Positions 62,577 through 64,000 of a DNA stretch of 64,000 bases are shown here, in pieces. Within the stretch, counting starts at the first letter, position 1; each line of letters opens with the position of its first letter. The translations under genes were made by a program, and so were the position numbers. The notes below the pieces were generated by a model that searched no databases, had not been told where the DNA came from, and saw nothing but the letters and a program-made list of their open reading frames with translations. This stretch comes from Ramlibacter aquaticus (GTDB lineage Bacteria; Pseudomonadota; Gammaproteobacteria; Burkholderiales; Burkholderiaceae_C), in the NCBI RefSeq assembly GCF_015159745.1, contig NZ_JADDOJ010000006.1, positions 1 through 64,000 of the forward strand, given 5' to 3'.

Positions 62577-64000
62577 TCAGCGGTGCGGCGCCCGCTGCGC
62601 GAACGCCGTGTCCAGCGTGGCCAGGGCGGTGGCGATGCGCTGGCGCTCGGCCGCGATCCACGCGTCCTGCGCCGCGATGCGCTGGCGCGCCGCCGCCAGC
62701 ATGCGGTCCATCTCGGCCGGCTGCGGGCCGCCCGCGGTGGCCCGCGCGCGCACGATGGCGACCGGGTCCAGCGCGGCGCGGAACTCGGCTTCGCTCATCG
62801 GCAGCTCGGCCCCGGGCGCAGGGGCCAGGGCCTCGCGGTAGATGCGGCGCGCCTGCGCGTAGGGGAAATCGGGCGGCCGGATGTCGTGGGCCCGCGCGTA
62901 GTCGACCAGTTCCGAGGCGAAATGGTGGCCGACGCGGAAGGGCACGCCCCACTTGCGCATCAGCGTGTCCGCGATCTCCTGCGACGCCGTCCAGTCGCTG
63001 TTCAGCGCGTCCAGCGCACGCTGCGGGTCCACCACCATCGCGTCCAGGATCTTCTGCCAGCCCTGCAGGGCCGTGACGCCGCTGCGCACCAGGGCAACCC
63101 CGTCACGCACCTCCTTCGCGTCCGACATGCCGGGCGGCAGGTTGTGCGCGCGCATCACCGGGCCCAGCGACAGGTCGACCGCGGTGGACGCGTCGCGCCG
63201 GGTGCTGTTGAGCAGGCCGGGGTTGTGCTTCTGCGGCATGGCGCTGGAGACATAGGTGGCGCCGCCCCGGTCGGCCAGCAGGATCCAGGGGCGCGGGCCC
63301 GCGTACTGCACCATGAGGTCCTGCACGAAGGCGCCCGTGTGCAGGCCGATCGAGCTGACCAGCGCGCCGGTCTCCACGGCCGCGTCCACCGGCGAGACCT
63401 GCGCGGCATCGAAGGCGTTCTCGACCAGCGCCGGGAAGCCGAGGTAGGCGGCCATGCGGGCCCGGTCCAGCGGCCAGCTGGTGCCGTTCAGCACGGTGGT
63501 GCCCATGGGCGAGCGGTCGATGCGGGCGTAGGCCTCGCGCAGCCGCTGCGCGTCGCGGTCCAGCCCGGCCGCATGGCCCAGCAAGGCATGGCCCAGGCTG
63601 TTGGGCTGCGCCGCCACGCCGTTGGTGTAGTTGGGCACGATGGTGTCGCGCTGCTTCGCGGCCATCTCCACCAGGTCGCGCGTGGTGCGGTTGAGCTGCT
63701 CGGCCAGGCCCAGCATGTCGTCGCGCAGCATGGCGGCGCGCGTGGTGGCCAGCATGTCCTGGCTGGAGCGCCCCGCATGCAGCAGGGTCACCTCGGGGCC
63801 ACCCGCCTGGATCAGCAGCGGCTCGTAGGTGATCACGTTGACCGGCCGCTTGCCGCCGGGCTGGTCGCCCTGCGCGATCACCTGCGACAGCGCGGCGGCC
63901 ACGCGCGGCGCGACGTCCGGCGCCAGCAGTCCCTGGTCGGTGTTGGTGAGCCAGGAGGCCTTGTTGATTTCCGAAAGCCAGAAGAACTCGTCGTGGACCG
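62577..64000 (-). CDS. Argininosuccinate lyase-like protein, 5-prime end outside the window
   Basis: The frame is open from the right edge (…HDEFFWLSEINKASWLTNTDQGLLAPDV…) to the stop at 62577; about 474 residues are visible. It is a fumarase/aspartase/argininosuccinate lyase superfamily member: PNYTNGVAAQPNSLGHALLGH and the signature SSAMPQKHNPGLLN. The signature differs slightly from the GSSxMPQKKNP of ArgH, and the C-terminal 130 residues are more diverged, so the substrate may not be argininosuccinate. A urea-cycle or C-N lyase side role in nitrogen metabolism is possible. The gene is truncated only by the window, not by mutation. Confidence 0.85.
   Translation of the reverse strand, partial: VHDEFFWLSEINKASWLTNTDQGLLAPDVAPRVAAALSQVIAQGDQPGGKRPVNVITYEPLLIQAGGPEVTLLHAGRSSQDMLATTRAAMLRDDMLGLAEQLNRTTRDLVEMAAKQRDTIVPNYTNGVAAQPNSLGHALLGHAAGLDRDAQRLREAYARIDRSPMGTTVLNGTSWPLDRARMAAYLGFPALVENAFDAAQVSPVDAAVETGALVSSIGLHTGAFVQDLMVQYAGPRPWILLADRGGATYVSSAMPQKHNPGLLNSTRRDASTAVDLSLGPVMRAHNLPPGMSDAKEVRDGVALVRSGVTALQGWQKILDAMVVDPQRALDALNSDWTASQEIADTLMRKWGVPFRVGHHFASELVDYARAHDIRPPDFPYAQARRIYREALAPAPGAELPMSEAEFRAALDPVAIVRARATAGGPQPAEMDRMLAAARQRIAAQDAWIAAERQRIATALATLDTAFAQRAPHR

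Overview
The window is very GC-rich, densely packed DNA from a beta-proteobacterium, most likely order Burkholderiales and family Comamonadaceae. Support comes from the gene order ffh / cytochrome c assembly protein / PP0621-type protein / pilS / pilR / ampD, the lysine-alanine histone H1-like protein, the DsbC-M61 peptidase pair, and codon use with G or C at nearly every third position. This placement is inference from gene content; there is no rRNA or tRNA in the window. About 50 genes are annotated, many joined by 4-bp ATGA or GTGA overlaps.

Layout. 1-5992: a minus-strand cluster (partial membrane protein, M61 peptidase, DsbC-like disulfide isomerase, UbiH-like monooxygenase) divergent from a MOSC protein, then ychF. 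6187-11631: a plus-strand catabolic operon with an OxlT-like transporter, FAH-family protein, ketopantoate reductase-like dehydrogenase, an acyl-CoA synthetase resembling oxalate-CoA ligases, and a degenerate SDR. 11662-14902: SrkA kinase, a Ser/Thr kinase-UspA fusion and a phosphoesterase. 15011-15905: ohr/ohrR with a palindromic operator. 16100-23606: crotonase, GMC oxidoreductase, NodIJ-like ABC exporter, phosphatidylserine decarboxylase, AMP nucleosidase and a small conserved-looking protein with a strong terminator. 23789-28037: two tandem FecR/DUF6600-type secreted proteins with extreme low-complexity tails.

28154-33483: an MCE (Mla-like) lipid transport operon whose permease gene is split by a group II intron of about 2.85 kb. 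The intron carries a reverse transcriptase/HNH protein and sits at the very start of the gene. 33589-39213: AlkB, histone H1-like protein, and ribonucleotide reductase nrdB/nrdA with two NrdR boxes upstream of nrdA. 39430-45660: ampD, pilR, pilS, PP0621 protein, cytochrome c assembly protein, and ffh on the other strand. 45682-48109: NnrS-like membrane protein and a MIP18/SufT-like protein behind a perfect FNR-type box, then a membrane-anchored class III cyclase.

48351-53467: a LysR regulator divergent from dabB-dabA, the energy-coupled inorganic carbon accumulation complex, with its zinc-site residues intact. 53533-60417: a purine (urate/allantoate) catabolic cluster comprising an M20 peptidase, a UraD-allantoate amidohydrolase fusion, a GntR regulator, PuuD-type urate hydroxylase and an NCS2 purine permease. 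Two identical GTGTATACAC palindromes lie in the divergent promoter region. 60524-64000: GAF protein, sorbosone dehydrogenase-like beta-propeller, and an argininosuccinate lyase-like enzyme running off the right edge.

The most unusual features are the group II intron placed on the start codon of the MCE permease gene, a recurring TAnnnT-N6-ATG arrangement suggesting leaderless transcripts, and the complete DAB module in what otherwise looks like a heterotroph. No CRISPR array, tRNA, rRNA or prophage was seen.
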